Assembly (NCBI GenBank): GCA_002479245.1
Contig: DLMG01000281.1
Span: 1 to 8,049, forward strand
DNA from: Verrucomicrobia subdivision 3 bacterium UBA7542
Lineage (GTDB): Bacteria > Verrucomicrobiota > Verrucomicrobiia > Limisphaerales > UBA11358
Direction: 5' to 3'
DNA: 8,049 nucleotides
Shown: positions 6,375 to 8,049 of the stretch, piece after piece
How the letters are laid out: every line of letters starts with the position of its first letter
Numbering within the stretch: the first letter of the stretch is position 1
Notes under the pieces: model-generated
What the model saw: the letters and a program-made list of their open reading frames with translations, nothing else
What the model was told of the DNA's origin: nothing
Databases searched by the model: none
Position numbers and translations under genes: made by a program

Positions 6375-8049
6375 GTTTTTGTATGGTTTGATGTTTTGGT
6401 TGATGTTGTTGAGCCAGATGGAGACGGAAAATTCGTTCAGCGGCTCGACGACCGAAGCGAATTAGATAACCGTGCAGGCGATTCCAAAGCCGATGCTGTC
6501 CGCGCGGGGCAAAACCGGCCGCAAATTCCATCGCCAGTGGCCGATGACCGGAGCGGGTGATATTCTCACGAAGTTGCTGCTTGTCCGGCGTGAAAATGCG
6601 AATGCCGCGCCGCCCGCGCGAAATGGTCACATACCATTGTTGCGCGTTCGTTGCCGGCTTCACCGTCGAATCGGAAAACAGGACGTAATCCACGGTTTTG
6701 CCCTGTGAACCATAGGACGTGACCGCGTAGCCGGGAAGAAATTCACGGAATGATTTGTCCAAGACGCGGCCATCAGTCAGTTCAAGTCCGCCATCGGCGC
6801 GGACAGATTTCACGGTGACGAGTTCACCATTGGTGACACGCCCGCCTGACGCCAGCTTGCGATTGGCCTTGAGATGCAGGCGGTCCCCTTGAGCGACAGA
6901 AATCTCGCGCGCCTGGCAGACCGTGATACGGTCAAGCAATCGGTTCGAGACCATCACGAATTTGCCGCCGACTTCAACAAGCACGCTCGATTTCAAAATT
7001 CCCGCCAGCTTGCCCTTCGCGCCCGGTTGGGCATTGCGGACTTTCTGATTGAAAACAATGACGGCATCTTGCGGATAAAAACGCATATCGCGCTTCTGGG
7101 CGTTGGTGAGGTCCATCCTCTCCAGTGCTTGAACAGCCGAGTCAGCCGCGCCAAGCAATCCTTTGCCTTTCAACGCATCACGCACGCGCGAGTTGACGTG
7201 ATGCACTTCACCCCAAGTTTGCGAGACGACGACTGCCGAAGCGTTTTGCTCTGCGAGCCGGAGATATTCGTCGGCGAGCCTGTCGGCTTGTTCCCCGATG
7301 CCACACGCGACAATTGCGCCCATTTTGTCGAGGCGTTCAAAAGAATCGCTCAACTTGCCCGCCGCAGCCGCTTCAACTGCATTTCGATACATCCTGATGC
7401 GATTGCGTTCCTCGACATCGCGACCGAGCGCCGGGTCTTGCCGTCGAATCTTGTGCAGTTCGACCGGTTTCACACCGGCATGGCGTTCGATGGCAAGCAA
7501 GGCATCCGAAGCCTCAACCGCACCGTGTTGCCGGGTGTCGCCGGAGAGAACCAGCCGTCCGTGTCGCTCATGGATCAACCGGACAAGTTCCAACATTTGC
7601 CGTCCGCCAATCTGTCCCGCTTCATCCACCACGATGACGGCGCTGTCAGCCAGTTCACGCTTGATGAGAAAATTGGCGACCGTCGTTGGCGACGGGAATC
7701 CGGCCTTCTCCATTTCTACGACTTGCTGACGTTGCGGCGCGAGGACGACCACGCCCCGGCCAGACTGCCGCAGTTGTTCCACCAGTTCGCGAAGGACAAA
7801 ACTTTTTCCCGTGCCCGCACCGCCACGAAAAACAGAAACTCCATTTGTCGAACGCAGCAACGATTCGAGGGCTTGGCGTTGTTCATTGTCGAGTTGCGGA
7901 TTCGCCGGACGGGGATTCGCAACCAGCGGGAGACAATCACCGACGCCCTCTTTCGCGGTCTGGACGATTTCCCATTCGCGGAGCAGAACTTCACGCAGGG
8001 TCACTTCACCTGGACGCACTTCGTCCCGGATATAGCCACGTCGCTGGGT
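6313..8049 (-). CDS. MobF/TraI-type conjugative relaxase, C-terminal helicase part (5' end outside window)
   Basis: The frame is open to the right edge, so only the C-terminal 578 residues are visible. They form a superfamily 1 (RecD/TraI-like) helicase. Numbering from the GTG at 8019, motif I is GGAGTGKS (66-73), motif II VDEAG (131-135), motif III GDTRQ (160-164), motif IV-like IRRQ (191-194), motif V within YAVTSYGSQGKTVD (431-444) and motif VI QWYVTISRGR (461-470). All key residues are present. In MobF relaxases this module unwinds plasmid DNA after an N-terminal HUH/Tyr relaxase nicks oriT; that domain would lie outside the window. The GTG at 8019 is unlikely to be the true start because 10 more codons continue upstream without a stop. 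The last 60 or so residues are basic and His/Gln-rich, probably a flexible tail, and their end overlaps the next gene. A stand-alone RecD-like helicase is the alternative. Confidence 0.85.
   Translation of the reverse strand, partial: TQRRGYIRDEVRPGEVTLREVLLREWEIVQTAKEGVGDCLPLVANPRPANPQLDNEQRQALESLLRSTNGVSVFRGGAGTGKSFVLRELVEQLRQSGRGVVVLAPQRQQVVEMEKAGFPSPTTVANFLIKRELADSAVIVVDEAGQIGGRQMLELVRLIHERHGRLVLSGDTRQHGAVEASDALLAIERHAGVKPVELHKIRRQDPALGRDVEERNRIRMYRNAVEAAAAGKLSDSFERLDKMGAIVACGIGEQADRLADEYLRLAEQNASAVVVSQTWGEVHHVNSRVRDALKGKGLLGAADSAVQALERMDLTNAQKRDMRFYPQDAVIVFNQKVRNAQPGAKGKLAGILKSSVLVEVGGKFVMVSNRLLDRITVCQAREISVAQGDRLHLKANRKLASGGRVTNGELVTVKSVRADGGLELTDGRVLDKSFREFLPGYAVTSYGSQGKTVDYVLFSDSTVKPATNAQQWYVTISRGRRGIRIFTPDKQQLRENITRSGHRPLAMEFAAGFAPRGQHRLWNRLHGYLIRFGRRAAERIFRLHLAQQHQPKHQTIQKHEHKNTRMLGQRPTGTRITH

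Noticed and set aside
7298..7729. 143-residue plus-strand ORF
   Set aside because: It is antisense to helicase motifs I-IV of the relaxase gene and is Ser/Arg-rich without a domain.

Overview
The window looks like an accessory segment of a mobilizable or conjugative element, or an integrated remnant of one, in a Gram-negative-type bacterium. A Verrucomicrobia-like host is my best guess. It rests only on the style of the MobF relaxase-helicase tail and on the A-rich translation starts that lack a Shine-Dalgarno sequence, so it is weak. No rRNA, tRNA, CRISPR array or transposase was found.

Layout. Bases 1-211 are GC-rich and hold no convincing gene, but contain four closely spaced inverted repeats, the last a long near-palindrome ending 5 bases before a start codon. 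Bases 212-757 (+) encode a short RadC-like JAB/JAMM protein with a complete zinc-peptidase signature. A possible terminator and a short leader follow. Bases 873-5951 (+) carry one very large gene (1692 codons). Its product has an N-terminal Cap4/Mrr-like PD-(D/E)xK nuclease-type region, a central STAND-type P-loop NTPase and about 1100 residues of probable alpha-solenoid. This is the architecture of antiviral STAND (Avs-like) defence proteins. A 51-base gap separates it from two genes on the opposite strand: an unrecognised 123-residue protein (6003-6374, -), and upstream of it, overlapping by 62 bases, the C-terminal helicase part of a MobF/TraI-type relaxase (6313-8049, -), which runs off the right edge.

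How it fits together (inference). The relaxase-helicase and its small partner look like element backbone, while the JAB gene and the giant STAND gene look like cargo. Hand counts of single 60-base lines give about 48% G+C in the STAND gene and 47% in the JAB gene, against 60% in the relaxase gene and 70% in the left end. That fits cargo of different origin but is a crude sample. The STAND gene has no obvious toxin, protease or cyclase partner here, so sensing, switching and killing are probably all in the one polypeptide.
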